Assembly (NCBI RefSeq): GCF_006968745.1
Contig: NZ_CP030118.1
Span: 2,306,654-2,370,653, forward strand
Direction of reading: 5' to 3'
DNA: 64,000 bases
DNA from: Brasilonema sennae CENA114
GTDB taxonomy: Bacteria; Cyanobacteriota; Cyanobacteriia; Cyanobacteriales; Nostocaceae
The notes beneath the pieces are model-generated. The model worked only from the letters and a program-made list of their open reading frames with translations, was not told the DNA's origin and did not search any database. The translations under genes and the position numbers were made by a program. This document shows positions 10,134 through 18,741 of the stretch, one piece after another; position 1 is the first letter of the stretch; each line of letters opens with the position of its first letter.

Positions 10134-10421
10134 TTATTGAGTTTGGTAAAGAATTAACCCAAACCACTGCTGAGAATCTGTCCAAGTTTTCAAAGTTATA
10201 AGTCCTTGCGCTGCAAATTGTTTTTGAATGATTGCCAAATCGAACTGGCGAGAATTTTCGGTGAGAATGCTTTCTCCAGCTTGAAACGAAACTTTTCAAT
10301 CGAGGATATCTAGAGACACCCAATGATTTTCTTGGCAATGGAGATACATTTAAATTTGAGCATCAGCTTGATTATAAATTGCTTGATGAGTGAATAAATT
10401 GAGATTAAAATTTTTCCTTCT
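10134..10421 (-). pseudogene. Remnant of an EgtD-like L-histidine methyltransferase (C-terminal part)
   Basis: Reading the minus strand in one frame up to the TAA at 10136-10134 gives the C-terminus of an EgtD-type SAM-dependent histidine N-methyltransferase (ergothioneine-type pathway). Recognisable pieces are THQAIYNQADAQI, VSFQAGESILTENSRQFDL and LKTWTDSQQWFGLIL, which match the family's HQAFYN, TENS and VWTD regions. Two in-frame stops interrupt it (TGA at 10298-10296 and TAA just above 10349). The FNLNL motif is joined directly to THQA, so an internal segment is deleted. The N-terminal two thirds are absent. It lies just past the mntB stop and is a decayed gene, not a functional one. Confidence 0.65.
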
Positions 10422-10444
10422 TAAGAGTAAAGCTTAAGAGTTCC

Positions 10445-11326
10445 CTATTTCCTATTGTCTGTTCCCACGATAGAAACACCTTTGTGTTTTTTTGCCCTAA
10501 CCAACAAACCATGCTTGGGTGCAAATATCATCGCCACGACAAACAACAGAGTTTGCAACACCACAATGCAACCCCCAGTTGCACCATCAATGTGATAGCT
10601 AATGTAGGTTCCCATAACACTCGAAAATACTCCAGAAGCCATCGCAATCAGCATCATGTGGTCGAAGTTATCAGTTAATAAATATGCCGTTGCACCTGGA
10701 GTGACTAACATAGCAACAATCAGAATAATTCCCACTGTCTGAAGTCCGGCGACGGCAGTTAAGGAAAGTAACGATAGCAAAATATAATAGAGTACTCCTG
10801 TATTTAAACCAATAGAACGTGCATGAGTGGGGTCAAAACAAAATAAGAGTAGGTCTTTGCGTAGGATGGCGATCGCCACCAAAGTAATAACACTAATAAT
10901 CACCGTCTGAATAATATCTGCTTGAGAAATACCCAGAACATTGCCAAACAGGATGTGTGTCAAATCTACGCTGCTTGGTGTTTTAGAAACTAACACCAAC
11001 CCCAAGGCAAAGAACCCCGTAAATACTAGTCCAATCACCGTATCTTCCTTAATTCTTGTCTTTGCCTTGATAAAACCAATAGCAATAACCGAACCCACGC
11101 CAAACACAAACGCACCAACAGCAAAGGGGATTTTCAAAATATAAGCAATCACCACCCCAGGCATAACCGCGTGAGAAACTGCATCTCCCATCAATGCCCA
11201 ACCTTTCAGCGTCATGTAACAAGATAGCACTGAACAAACCATACCAACTAAGGCACTGACGAGAATTGCCTTAACCATGAATTCGTTTTGCAAAGGCGCA
11301 GTAAACCATTGTAGTAATTGCATCAA
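10445..11326 (-). CDS. mntB: Manganese ABC transporter, permease
   Basis: A 293-residue ABC-3 family permease with about eight TM helices. It forms the channel for divalent metal imported by the MntC-MntA-MntB system. Typical family segments include [16 protein letters not shown] near residue 42. Its ATG overlaps the stop of the ATPase gene by 4 bases (ATGA), so the two are translationally coupled. Order and content match the cyanobacterial mntCAB operon. A zinc transporter would look alike from this gene alone; the manganese assignment comes from the binding protein. Confidence 0.88.
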   Translation of the reverse strand: MMQLLQWFTAPLQNEFMVKAILVSALVGMVCSVLSCYMTLKGWALMGDAVSHAVMPGVVIAYILKIPFAVGAFVFGVGSVIAIGFIKAKTRIKEDTVIGLVFTGFFALGLVLVSKTPSSVDLTHILFGNVLGISQADIIQTVIISVITLVAIAILRKDLLLFCFDPTHARSIGLNTGVLYYILLSLLSLTAVAGLQTVGIILIVAMLVTPGATAYLLTDNFDHMMLIAMASGVFSSVMGTYISYHIDGATGGCIVVLQTLLFVVAMIFAPKHGLLVRAKKHKGVSIVGTDNRK

Positions 11327-12099
11327 AAACCCTCCATATTTTCACGACCTATCCGACTTTTGCTAAACGCTAAATCACTCAGAGAACCATCAAAAGTGCG
11401 AGAGAGATTCTCCTGTGTGAAGACTTCATTCGTATTGCCGTAGGCTAAGATAGTCCGATTGATGAGAACAACTTGGTCACAGAAGGTAGTAATTGATGCC
11501 AAATCATGGGTAGAAACCAAAATTGTGTTACCCGCATCTCGTAATTCCAGTAACAAGTCAATCATGGCTTTTTCTGTTTTGATATCTACCCCTGTGAAAG
11601 GTTCATCTAACAGTAAGACAGTTCCCTGTTGCGCCAAAGCACGGGCAAAAAAGGCACGTTTTTTTTGTCCACCAGAGAGTTCTCCAATTTGGCGTTCGCG
11701 CATTTCCCACATCTCTACCCTCTCCAAACTCTCCCTCACGATCCGTTTATCTGTTACAGAGGGAATCCTCAGTATATTCATATATCCGTAGCGCCCCATC
11801 ATCACCACATCATGGACACTCACCGGGAAATTCCAGTCCACCTCTTCAGATTGAGGCACATACGCCACTAGGTTATTTTTTTGTACCATTCTGATTGGCA
11901 AGCCGTTAATCAACACTCTTCCCGTTGTCGGCTTCACAAATCCCATAATTGCTTTAAACAGGGTTGATTTTCCGCTACCATTCATCCCCACCAACCCACA
12001 AATGGAACCGGCTTTGAGTTGCAAAGAAGCACTATGCAAAGCTACCTTACCGTGGTAAGCGACTGTCACATTTTCAACATTAATACTGATTTCATTCAT
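11323..12099 (-). CDS. mntA: Manganese ABC transporter, ATP-binding protein
   Basis: A 258-residue ABC ATPase. It has Walker A (GMNGSGKST), the Q-loop VPQSEEVDW, the signature LSGGQKKR, Walker B (VLLLDEPF) and the switch histidine (STHDL), all intact. It powers metal import through MntB. I chose the ATG at 12099 ([11 protein letters not shown]); an upstream GTG at 12120 would add seven residues. It is the middle gene of mntC-mntA-mntB on the minus strand and overlaps mntB by 4 bases. Confidence 0.9.
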   Translation of the reverse strand: MNEISINVENVTVAYHGKVALHSASLQLKAGSICGLVGMNGSGKSTLFKAIMGFVKPTTGRVLINGLPIRMVQKNNLVAYVPQSEEVDWNFPVSVHDVVMMGRYGYMNILRIPSVTDKRIVRESLERVEMWEMRERQIGELSGGQKKRAFFARALAQQGTVLLLDEPFTGVDIKTEKAMIDLLLELRDAGNTILVSTHDLASITTFCDQVVLINRTILAYGNTNEVFTQENLSRTFDGSLSDLAFSKSRIGRENMEGF

Positions 12100-12214
12100 A
12101 ATTACTTGTTGGTAGTTCACCTAAATATCCCGATTTTTTGACCAAGCTAGCGGTGTAGAACGAAAAGAAGAGATTTTCTTTTTATACATCCGAAAGCCAC
12201 CATGTGCTGTTGTA

Positions 12215-12254
12215 CCCCTTACACCCTTACATTCTCATACCCTTACACCCTTAG
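12215..12254. repeat. Short tandem repeat with CCCTTACA units
   Basis: Four imperfect 8-base units (CCCTTACA, with one variant TTCTCATA) lie between mntC and mntA. This is a typical cyanobacterial short tandem repeat in an operon spacer; no function is evident. Confidence 0.6.
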
Positions 12255-12356
12255 TTATTCACTAATATCAAATTCGCTTAACTACTTAATCATTCAGATT
12301 TCTTTACGTCCCCGCATCAGCCTTAAATAATAAATATTGAACAGGTTGTGATATTA

Positions 12357-13358
12357 CTACTTTCCCTGCAACCCCTTAATCAGCGTAGTCACGTTATATT
12401 CAAGTAACTTGAGATAAGTCGATGCTGGTCCATCTGACGGAGAGAGAGAATCTACGTAGAACACTCCGCCAAACTGTGCACCTGTAGCATTAGCGACCTC
12501 CTTTTGCGCTTTATCGCTTACCGTACTTTCACAAAAAACAGCAGGTATTTTATTTGTCTTAATAGTGTTAATCACCTTTTCCACTTGCTTCGGGGTCGCT
12601 TGTTGTTCCGAATTCACCGCCCACAGATAAACTTCTTTCAAGCCATAGTCGCGGGTGATGTAGGAAAACGCCCCTTCACAACTAACCATATAGCGTTTAT
12701 CTGGGGGAACGATTGACACCTCTTTTCGTAAATTTTGGTCAATTGCCTTAATCTTCTGACTGTATGCTTTCGCATTAGCATTGTAAGTGTCTGCGTTCGC
12801 TGGGTCTAAATTTACCAGAGATGAACGAATATTTTCTACATAAATTACAGCATTTTGTGGTGACATCCAAGCATGAGGATTAGGCTTACCCTTGTAAGCA
12901 TCCTCCGCAATTTCCACAGGTTTAATTCCCTTACTCAGAGTAATGTGGGGAACCTTCGGAATGCTGTTGTAAAATTTTTCTGCCCAACGTTCTAAACCCA
13001 AACCATTATCCAGAATCAGGTCAGCTGATTTCGCCCTCACTAAATCACTCGGTGTCGGTTCATAACCGTGAATTTCCGAACCTGGCTTGACAATTGATTC
13101 CACAACCGCCTTGTCACCCGCCACGTTTCGCGCCATATCCGCAATCACTGTGAAGGTCGTTAGAATTACCTTTTTGTCTTTTTTCGCCGGATTCACCCCA
13201 TTGGTTGTCTCTGGCGTAGCATTTACCTGCGACTGCTCATCAGAAGGCGTGGGACTACATCCACTGATCCAAAGTCCCAATAGCAGCCCAGATACAACAA
13301 CCAACGAGGGTACGTGCTGCGGCAGTCGTGCCGGAAAAATATTAATATTTTTTCTCAC
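12357..13358 (-). CDS. mntC: Manganese ABC transporter, substrate-binding lipoprotein
   Basis: A 333-residue cluster A-I metal-binding protein. The N-terminus ends in a lipobox (ISGC, Cys34), so it is anchored in the outer leaflet of the inner membrane. Putative metal ligands are His97, His162, Glu228 and Asp303. Their spacing (65, 66, 75) equals that of Synechocystis MntC (His89, His154, Glu220, Asp295 as I recall it). Cys227 and Cys276 sit where MntC has its regulatory disulfide. There is no His-rich loop as in zinc-binding ZnuA. Manganese supply serves photosystem II. A 236-base spacer with a short tandem repeat separates it from mntA, but order and strand support one operon. Confidence 0.93.
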   Translation of the reverse strand: MRKNINIFPARLPQHVPSLVVVSGLLLGLWISGCSPTPSDEQSQVNATPETTNGVNPAKKDKKVILTTFTVIADMARNVAGDKAVVESIVKPGSEIHGYEPTPSDLVRAKSADLILDNGLGLERWAEKFYNSIPKVPHITLSKGIKPVEIAEDAYKGKPNPHAWMSPQNAVIYVENIRSSLVNLDPANADTYNANAKAYSQKIKAIDQNLRKEVSIVPPDKRYMVSCEGAFSYITRDYGLKEVYLWAVNSEQQATPKQVEKVINTIKTNKIPAVFCESTVSDKAQKEVANATGAQFGGVFYVDSLSPSDGPASTYLKLLEYNVTTLIKGLQGK

Positions 13359-13573
13359 TTGTCAATATTCATATTTTTCTCATTTTTAAATGAATCTATC
13401 ATAAAGTGAATCAAAATAAAACAAAAATAAAAAAACTAACAAGACGTCAGATTTTGGTTTTTATTCCAGCAAATCGAGAAAATTCAAGGTTTCTTCATAG
13501 AGATCTTCTGATACAAATATGAAATAAGAATGAGAGCAAAAGGAAACTAATCTAGTAGGAAAAATTAATAATA

Positions 13574-13735
13574 GGCTTCCATTTTAATCAATCGATTTTG
13601 GACAGTACTGGTCATGTTATACTGACTCATGCAGATTTGATTAATCCTGCTAATTTGGGACTTCAGGCAATGCATCCACCAAATGCTCACAATTTTCCTC
13701 TGCTACTAGCTAGTGTTTATGCAACGCCAGAGTGA
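13574..13735 (+). pseudogene. Remnant of a psbA-like (D1 protein) gene, 3' end
   Basis: One frame ending at TGA 13733-13735 reads [14 protein letters not shown], then [15 protein letters not shown] and [11 protein letters not shown]. This aligns along its length with the D1 C-terminus ([41 protein letters not shown]). A stop codon at 13556 and loss of similarity upstream show that only about 53 codons remain. Mn-cluster ligand positions are partly lost: the residue after the first His is Pro instead of Glu333, and the Asp342 position is Leu. Both histidines remain. That pattern fits a divergent (rogue-type) D1 rather than a standard one. The parent gene was presumably deleted; about 90% of it is missing. 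Confidence 0.75.
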
Positions 13736-14127
13736 TAGTTAAGTTTTATTTTTCCATCTCCCAACAGCCCATTTTTTGGAGCGAAGGTTTACTCCCTTCT
13801 ATTGTTCCGTTCCAACAAAACAATGTCCATGCCCCTTTCTTTGAAAGAATAAGTAAGAATGTGCAAACCTTCCTAGTCCTTAAGTCGTAAACTCTAAAGC
13901 TACTGCAATTTGTTCTCACACTGAAGAGGTCAATAAAATTGCAATATTTAACACCTGTTCATCGGAAGGATGGATACGACCATGCCTAAACCTACGCTGT
14001 TAGAACCAGAATTGCACAGAGGTGCAGAGAATGAATGCACAGCAGTTAACCCTAACCTTGGTGTCACAATTTTGTTGTATATTACTGATACTCTGTGGAT
14101 AAATAAAGCCATCTACCATGCCATAAA

Positions 14128-14146
14128 AAACACCCTTTACGGGTGT
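14128..14146 (-). terminator. Terminator-like hairpin on the minus strand
   Basis: Stem ACACCC/GGGTGT with a five-base loop is followed on the minus strand by TTTTTTA. No gene of known type precedes it on that strand, so what it would terminate is unclear. Confidence 0.4.
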
Positions 14147-14359
14147 ATGAACAAGTCGTCTCATTACTTGTAACGCTTGATTCATCGTATCTTCGTCCAA
14201 TTAGCTTTACTCCCTCCAAAAGTCAGAGTTCAGATTAAGAATCTGCGTGCTGGGGAATACAACTGAGATAGTGAATGAATTTCGCCAAACCCCAACAACA
14301 AACTGTTATCAGACAGACAAAGAAAGTTGAATTAAAGCGTCTGCAATTTTTGGCAAAAT

Positions 14360-14407
14360 AAAAAATGCTCTCTCCCAAGTAGTCATAACAAATGACACAG
14401 GAGAGAG
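14360..14407 (-). terminator. Second terminator-like hairpin on the minus strand
   Basis: Arms CTCTCTCC (14368-14375) and GGAGAGAG (14400-14407) with a 24-base loop are followed on the minus strand by ATTTTTTATTTT. As with the hairpin at 14130, no recognised minus-strand gene lies upstream. Confidence 0.4.
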
Positions 14408-14813
14408 GCAAAACATTCCTTGTTAAGACGTGCTTTCTCAATCATTTAACTGTATGAAACAATACATCTACTATCTATAGATTGATAGATCTTGTGTTAA
14501 TTTTTATTGTATTTGAGAATACAAAGCTAGTGGTAATGGTTTGTAAATGATCTCTCCCCTGGAGGGGCGATGGCTTCGCAGATCCCTAAATGCACACAGT
14601 TGAAGAAGAACACATAGGTCAGAACGCAGAACTCAGCAATATGATTGTATTGGTATTCAAACAAGGCAGCTTTTGGGTAAAAAGCAACAACCCAAAACGT
14701 GCCGCCCCAACCAATTGAATACACCGTATAGAGGGTGGGGTTTTAAACCCAAAGACTTCCGTACCAGAACTCTACAATTTATGCGCTTGTTTTTCTTTCT
14801 TATTCTGATTTGT

Positions 14814-14834
14814 GAGTTCTGAGTTCTGAGTTCT
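14814..14834. repeat. Heptanucleotide tandem repeat GAGTTCT x3
   Basis: Three perfect consecutive copies of GAGTTCT lie 125 bases before pcrA. It belongs to the short tandemly repeated class common in Nostocales genomes. Confidence 0.7.
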
Positions 14835-14958
14835 TTTCGATAAACAATATGTTGACTCTCGTTCGCTCTAGATAGTGTAGCCTAAGCTATAGTTATCTTT
14901 TCTCTATATTTAAAGCTAAGCGATACTTACTGCTCAATCCTAAGAACTCCTCACACCC

Positions 14959-17304
14959 ATGACAACAACCACAGACTTTCTCAGTCACCTTAACCCCAGT
15001 CAACGCCGCGCTGTTGAACATCACTGCGGTCCCCTACTCGTTGTTGCTGGTGCGGGTTCCGGCAAAACACGAGCGCTGACTTATCGCATTGCTAATCTTA
15101 TTTTGCAACATCGTGTCGATCCAGAAAATATCCTGGCGGTAACCTTCACCAACAAAGCCGCACGGGAAATGAAAGAACGTATTCAAAAATTATTTGCCGA
15201 TCGCCTAGCAATCACAGAATACAACGAGCGGTTTGATTTATTGCCAGAAGACGACCAAACCAAGCTCAAGTCGAAAGTCTGGAAAAATTATATCAAAGAT
15301 ATGTGGTGCGGTACTTTCCACAGTCTACTTTCTCGCGTTCTCCGCTTTGACATCGACAAATACCAAGACGAAAAAGGACGCCAATGGACGCGGAATTTTT
15401 CCATCTTTGATGAGTCCGACGCCCAAAGCCTGGTGAAAGAAATCGTCACCAAACAACTTAATCTGGATAATAAAAAGTTTGAACCTCGTTCTGTGCGCTA
15501 CGCCATTAGTAACGCCAAAAACCAAGGCTTATCACCCAAAGAATTTGAAACAGAACAACCCAATTATCGCGGACGGGTGATAGCAGAAGTTTACAATCAC
15601 TATCAAAGCCGACTTGCACAGAACAACGCCCTCGACTTTGATGATCTTATCCTCGTTCCTGTCAGATTGTTTCAGCAGAACGAGCAAGTCTTAGGTTATT
15701 GGCATAATAAGTTTCGCCATATCCTGGTAGATGAATATCAGGATACCAACCGCACTCAATACGAACTCATCCGTCTTTTGACGACGAATAACGAAACCAA
15801 AAAGACTGATTGGGACTGGACAAATCGTTCCACTTTCGTGGTAGGTGATGCAGACCAATCGATTTATTCATTTAGAATGGCAGATTTCACCATCTTGTTG
15901 GACTTTCAGCAAGATTTTGGCGATGGTTTACCAGACGACGATACCCGCACGATGGTGAAGTTGGAAGAGAATTATCGCTCTTGTGAAAATATTTTGCAAG
16001 CAGCAAACCAACTGATTGAAAACAACACCCAACGTATTGATAAAATCCTCAAAGCAACAAGAGGTGCAGGTGAGGAGATTTTTTGTCATAAAGCAGATGA
16101 TGAAATTGCAGAAGCAGATTTTGTCATTAAGGAAATTAGTTCTTTGGAAAATCAGCATCCAGAATTGAATTGGGGAAGTTTTGCCATACTTTATCGTACC
16201 AACGCCCAATCTCGACCGTTTGAAGAATTATTGGTGCGATCAGGAATTCCCTACACAGTTGTCGGAGGGATAAAGTTTTACGATCGCAAAGAAATTAAAG
16301 ATGTCCTGGCTTACTTGCGGGCGATCGCCAACCCAGCTGATACACTCAGTTTATTGCGAGTGATTAATACTCCTCGGCGCGGAATTGGTAAAGCCACCAT
16401 CGACGCACTCGTAAACGCCGCTCAAGAATTAGGCACAACCCTGTGGGAAATACTGATTGATGAGACATCAGTAAACACATTGGCTGGACGTTCTGCCAAA
16501 GCTGTTAATACTTTTGCCCAGATGATTCGTCATTTACAAGAACAAATAGAGACGGTTCCAGTTTCCGAACTTGTGCAAGGGGTGTTGGAAAACTCTGGCT
16601 ACATTAAAGACTTGGAAACTCAGAGTACAGATGAAGCAGAAGACAGGTTGCAAAACGTCCAACAATTATTCAACGCTGCGCTGCAATTTGAAGAAGAGAA
16701 CGAAGATGTGAACCTGCAAGCCTTCCTCGCCAGTACCGCCCTCAGTTCTGATTTGGATAACTTAAAAGAAGGAGAAACAGCAGTTTCGCTGTTAACTTTA
16801 CACGCCTCCAAAGGGCTGGAGTTTCCTGTTGTGTTTTTAGTGGGGATGGAACAAGGACTATTTCCTAACTACCGTTCAATGAATGATCCAGCATCTTTGG
16901 AAGAAGAACGTCGGTTGTGCTACGTCGGGATTACTCGCGCCCAAGAACGATTGTACATAACCCACGCCCGCGAACGCCGCCTTTATGGTTCTCGGGAACC
17001 AGCTTTGCGATCGCAATTTCTCGACGAATTACCCGAAGAATTACTAATGACTCGACAAAAAAGCACTGTTGCTTATACAAAAGGTACTGCTGGTAGCACA
17101 GCCCAACGTACAACCAAACGAAACCAAGACACTACTGCTAGTTGGCAAGTCGGCGAAAAAGTTCTGCACAAAGCCTTTGGTATTGGAGAAATTACTCACA
17201 TTTTTGGTTCAGGAAATAAAGTTTCTTTGGCAATTAAATTTGATAGTTTGGGGCAAAAAATTATCGATCCAAGAGTTGCACAGTTGCAACGGGTGGAGTG
17301 GTAA
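14959..17304 (+). CDS. pcrA: UvrD/PcrA-type ATP-dependent DNA helicase
   Basis: A 781-residue superfamily 1A 3'-5' helicase for DNA repair and replication restart. Motifs in order: Walker A GAGSGKT (near residue 32), Ia TFTNKAAREM, II DEYQDTN, III GDADQSIYSFR, IV-type YRTNAQSR, V LHASKGLEFPVVFL and VI YVGITRAQERLYI. The C-terminal tail (about 735-781) carries the HKAFGIGEI segment of PcrA/UvrD tails. Length and motif set are complete. It seems to be a single-gene transcript. Confidence 0.95.
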   Translation: MTTTTDFLSHLNPSQRRAVEHHCGPLLVVAGAGSGKTRALTYRIANLILQHRVDPENILAVTFTNKAAREMKERIQKLFADRLAITEYNERFDLLPEDDQTKLKSKVWKNYIKDMWCGTFHSLLSRVLRFDIDKYQDEKGRQWTRNFSIFDESDAQSLVKEIVTKQLNLDNKKFEPRSVRYAISNAKNQGLSPKEFETEQPNYRGRVIAEVYNHYQSRLAQNNALDFDDLILVPVRLFQQNEQVLGYWHNKFRHILVDEYQDTNRTQYELIRLLTTNNETKKTDWDWTNRSTFVVGDADQSIYSFRMADFTILLDFQQDFGDGLPDDDTRTMVKLEENYRSCENILQAANQLIENNTQRIDKILKATRGAGEEIFCHKADDEIAEADFVIKEISSLENQHPELNWGSFAILYRTNAQSRPFEELLVRSGIPYTVVGGIKFYDRKEIKDVLAYLRAIANPADTLSLLRVINTPRRGIGKATIDALVNAAQELGTTLWEILIDETSVNTLAGRSAKAVNTFAQMIRHLQEQIETVPVSELVQGVLENSGYIKDLETQSTDEAEDRLQNVQQLFNAALQFEEENEDVNLQAFLASTALSSDLDNLKEGETAVSLLTLHASKGLEFPVVFLVGMEQGLFPNYRSMNDPASLEEERRLCYVGITRAQERLYITHARERRLYGSREPALRSQFLDELPEELLMTRQKSTVAYTKGTAGSTAQRTTKRNQDTTASWQVGEKVLHKAFGIGEITHIFGSGNKVSLAIKFDSLGQKIIDPRVAQLQRVEW

Positions 17305-17475
17305 TACTAGGATGCTTCCAGTCATGATTTAAAATCATGGTAAAACCCGTGTGAGGAGAAATGGCAGCTACATTAACAAAATGACATTCACCTGAAGGTT
17401 GCTGTTGTAGGTTGTGAGTGAGAATGTAATTTACTGTAAAATTATTGTTGTAACTAACTATTGACAGAATAATTA

Positions 17476-17697
17476 GTGAAAAACACAGCGTCAGAGATTG
17501 TATTTCTGATTGAAGAAGATCCTGAAGATGGTTATGTAGCAACCGCATTGGGTGAACCAATTTTCACCCAGGCTTCGGACATGACGACTTTAAAAGAAAT
17601 GGTTCGTGATGCGGTTCGATGCCATTTTCCTGATGAGGATACCCGTCCAAAAGTCATTCGGTTACATTTTGTTCGGGATGAGGTTATTGCGTCGTGA
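17476..17697 (+). CDS. hicB: HicB-like antitoxin
   Basis: 73 residues starting at GTG. The N-terminal part (VFLIEEDPEDGYVATALG) is the partially degraded RNase-H-like fold of HicB-type antitoxins, ending in RDAVRCHFPDED. It should bind and neutralise the HicA toxin encoded next. The stop overlaps the toxin's start as GTGA, the usual tight coupling. There is no DNA-binding domain in the short C-terminus, so autoregulation may be weak. Confidence 0.8.
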   Translation: MKNTASEIVFLIEEDPEDGYVATALGEPIFTQASDMTTLKEMVRDAVRCHFPDEDTRPKVIRLHFVRDEVIAS

Positions 17698-17933
17698 AGC
17701 TACCGCGAGATTTGTCGGGTGAGGATTTGGTTAAGGCATTAGCTATTTTTGGTTATGCGGTAGATCGACAAACTGGTAGTCATATTCGCTTAACTACTCA
17801 ACTTCAGGGCGAACACCATATCACCATTCCTGCCCACGATCCGCTAAAGATCGGTACGCTAAATGCTATATTACGAGAAGTTGCGGAGCATTTCGGTCTA
17901 ACGCGTGATGAGCTATTGGAGCAACTATTCTGA
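17694..17933 (+). CDS. hicA: HicA-like mRNA interferase toxin
   Basis: 79 residues of the YcfA/HicA family, a double-stranded-RNA-binding-like fold that cleaves mRNA. The typical pattern is visible: GEDLVKAL, then FGYAVDRQTGSHIRL with the catalytic His in GSH, then HDPLKIGTLNAILRE. The GTG start overlaps the upstream antitoxin stop by 4 bases. Of the two HicBA pairs in the window, this is the first. Confidence 0.85.
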   Translation: MKLPRDLSGEDLVKALAIFGYAVDRQTGSHIRLTTQLQGEHHITIPAHDPLKIGTLNAILREVAEHFGLTRDELLEQLF

Positions 17934-17986
17934 GTTCTGTAGAGTGCAAGGGCACAGCCCGTTCTGAATACTTTTTCAGCAAAGAT

Positions 17987-18733
17987 TCATAAATTTTCAA
18001 TCCTCATGTCATAACCCCCAAACATCTCCATGTATTCAACAATAGAAGTGCCAAATTCGTCATGAGATACTTTCGCTGTTACTAGAAGATTTACCACTTG
18101 ATCAGGACCTCTCAAGTGTGCCCCTGCTATTATGCCAGAAAGGGTAATTGTGATTGTTTTTGACTTCCCTTTATCATTAAACGTTTTTTTCTGACCAAGG
18201 TAGTTGTTTATAGACTTACCTTGCCGACTAAGGATATCGTTGATATCCTTCCAATACACCCTAAAAGCTTCACGAATCGCTTCTTCTTGAACATTGGGGG
18301 TATTGAGAAATTTTAATTTGCTATCAATACCCTTCTTTTTTGTCCATGTACCTCGCCAGTAATTCTTGTCAGCACCACGTCCATAATAAATGTCGGCTTT
18401 GTAGTAACCAAGACGAATCAGCAGAATTTCTCCAAATTGGTACTTACCAATAAATGAGAGTGGGTTTTCAAATTGGTACTGATTAGGATTTCCTGATAAT
18501 AGCCCTGTTTCACGAACTCCAAGTGCTTCCAGCATATCTTGGAAACTTCCTTTGCTGATAGTAGATTGCTTTTTTGGAGAAAGAACAAGTACCATCTCAG
18601 ATTTCAACCAATTAGAGTCATTTCCCATTAATAAGTCATTACTGTAAGAACTTACATTTGGTAAATTGCCATTTCTATAAAGTAGTTGACAAACTATAAG
18701 TAGTAAAATAATTTCGCGAGCTATCTTTGACAC
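17987..18733 (-). CDS. Lysozyme-like (putative peptidoglycan hydrolase) protein
   Basis: 248 residues with an N-terminal hydrophobic segment (about 6-18). The core, EALGVRETG...IGKYQFGEILLIRLGYY, resembles a lysozyme/transglycosylase-like family seen in secreted bacterial proteins. In those, the Glu of the RE(S/T) motif is the expected catalytic acid (about residue 73). The C-terminal part (SGIIAGAHLRGPDQV...GTSIVEYM) also fits it. It starts 8 bases after the metalloprotease stop, so the two are co-transcribed. That pairing suggests envelope or extracellular degradation. Function is inferred from motif memory only. Confidence 0.6.
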   Translation of the reverse strand: MSKIAREIILLLIVCQLLYRNGNLPNVSSYSNDLLMGNDSNWLKSEMVLVLSPKKQSTISKGSFQDMLEALGVRETGLLSGNPNQYQFENPLSFIGKYQFGEILLIRLGYYKADIYYGRGADKNYWRGTWTKKKGIDSKLKFLNTPNVQEEAIREAFRVYWKDINDILSRQGKSINNYLGQKKTFNDKGKSKTITITLSGIIAGAHLRGPDQVVNLLVTAKVSHDEFGTSIVEYMEMFGGYDMRIENL

Positions 18734-18741
18734 AGGTTTTC

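Larger units (their letters stand above)
13359..14958. other. Long gene-poor region between mntC and pcrA
   Basis: About 1.6 kb with no intact gene I can support. It contains the mntC promoter region, a psbA-like remnant (13574-13735), two hairpins whose T-runs lie on the minus strand (14130-14146 and 14368-14407), and a GAGTTCT triplet repeat (14814-14834). Open frames of 60-70 codons occur on both strands, but none has a recognisable family, ribosome binding site or typical codon use. Confidence 0.6.

Noticed and set aside
13970..14724. Several 65-68-codon frames on both strands between mntC and pcrA
   Set aside because: No motif, no ribosome binding site, and they overlap hairpins; better seen as non-coding.
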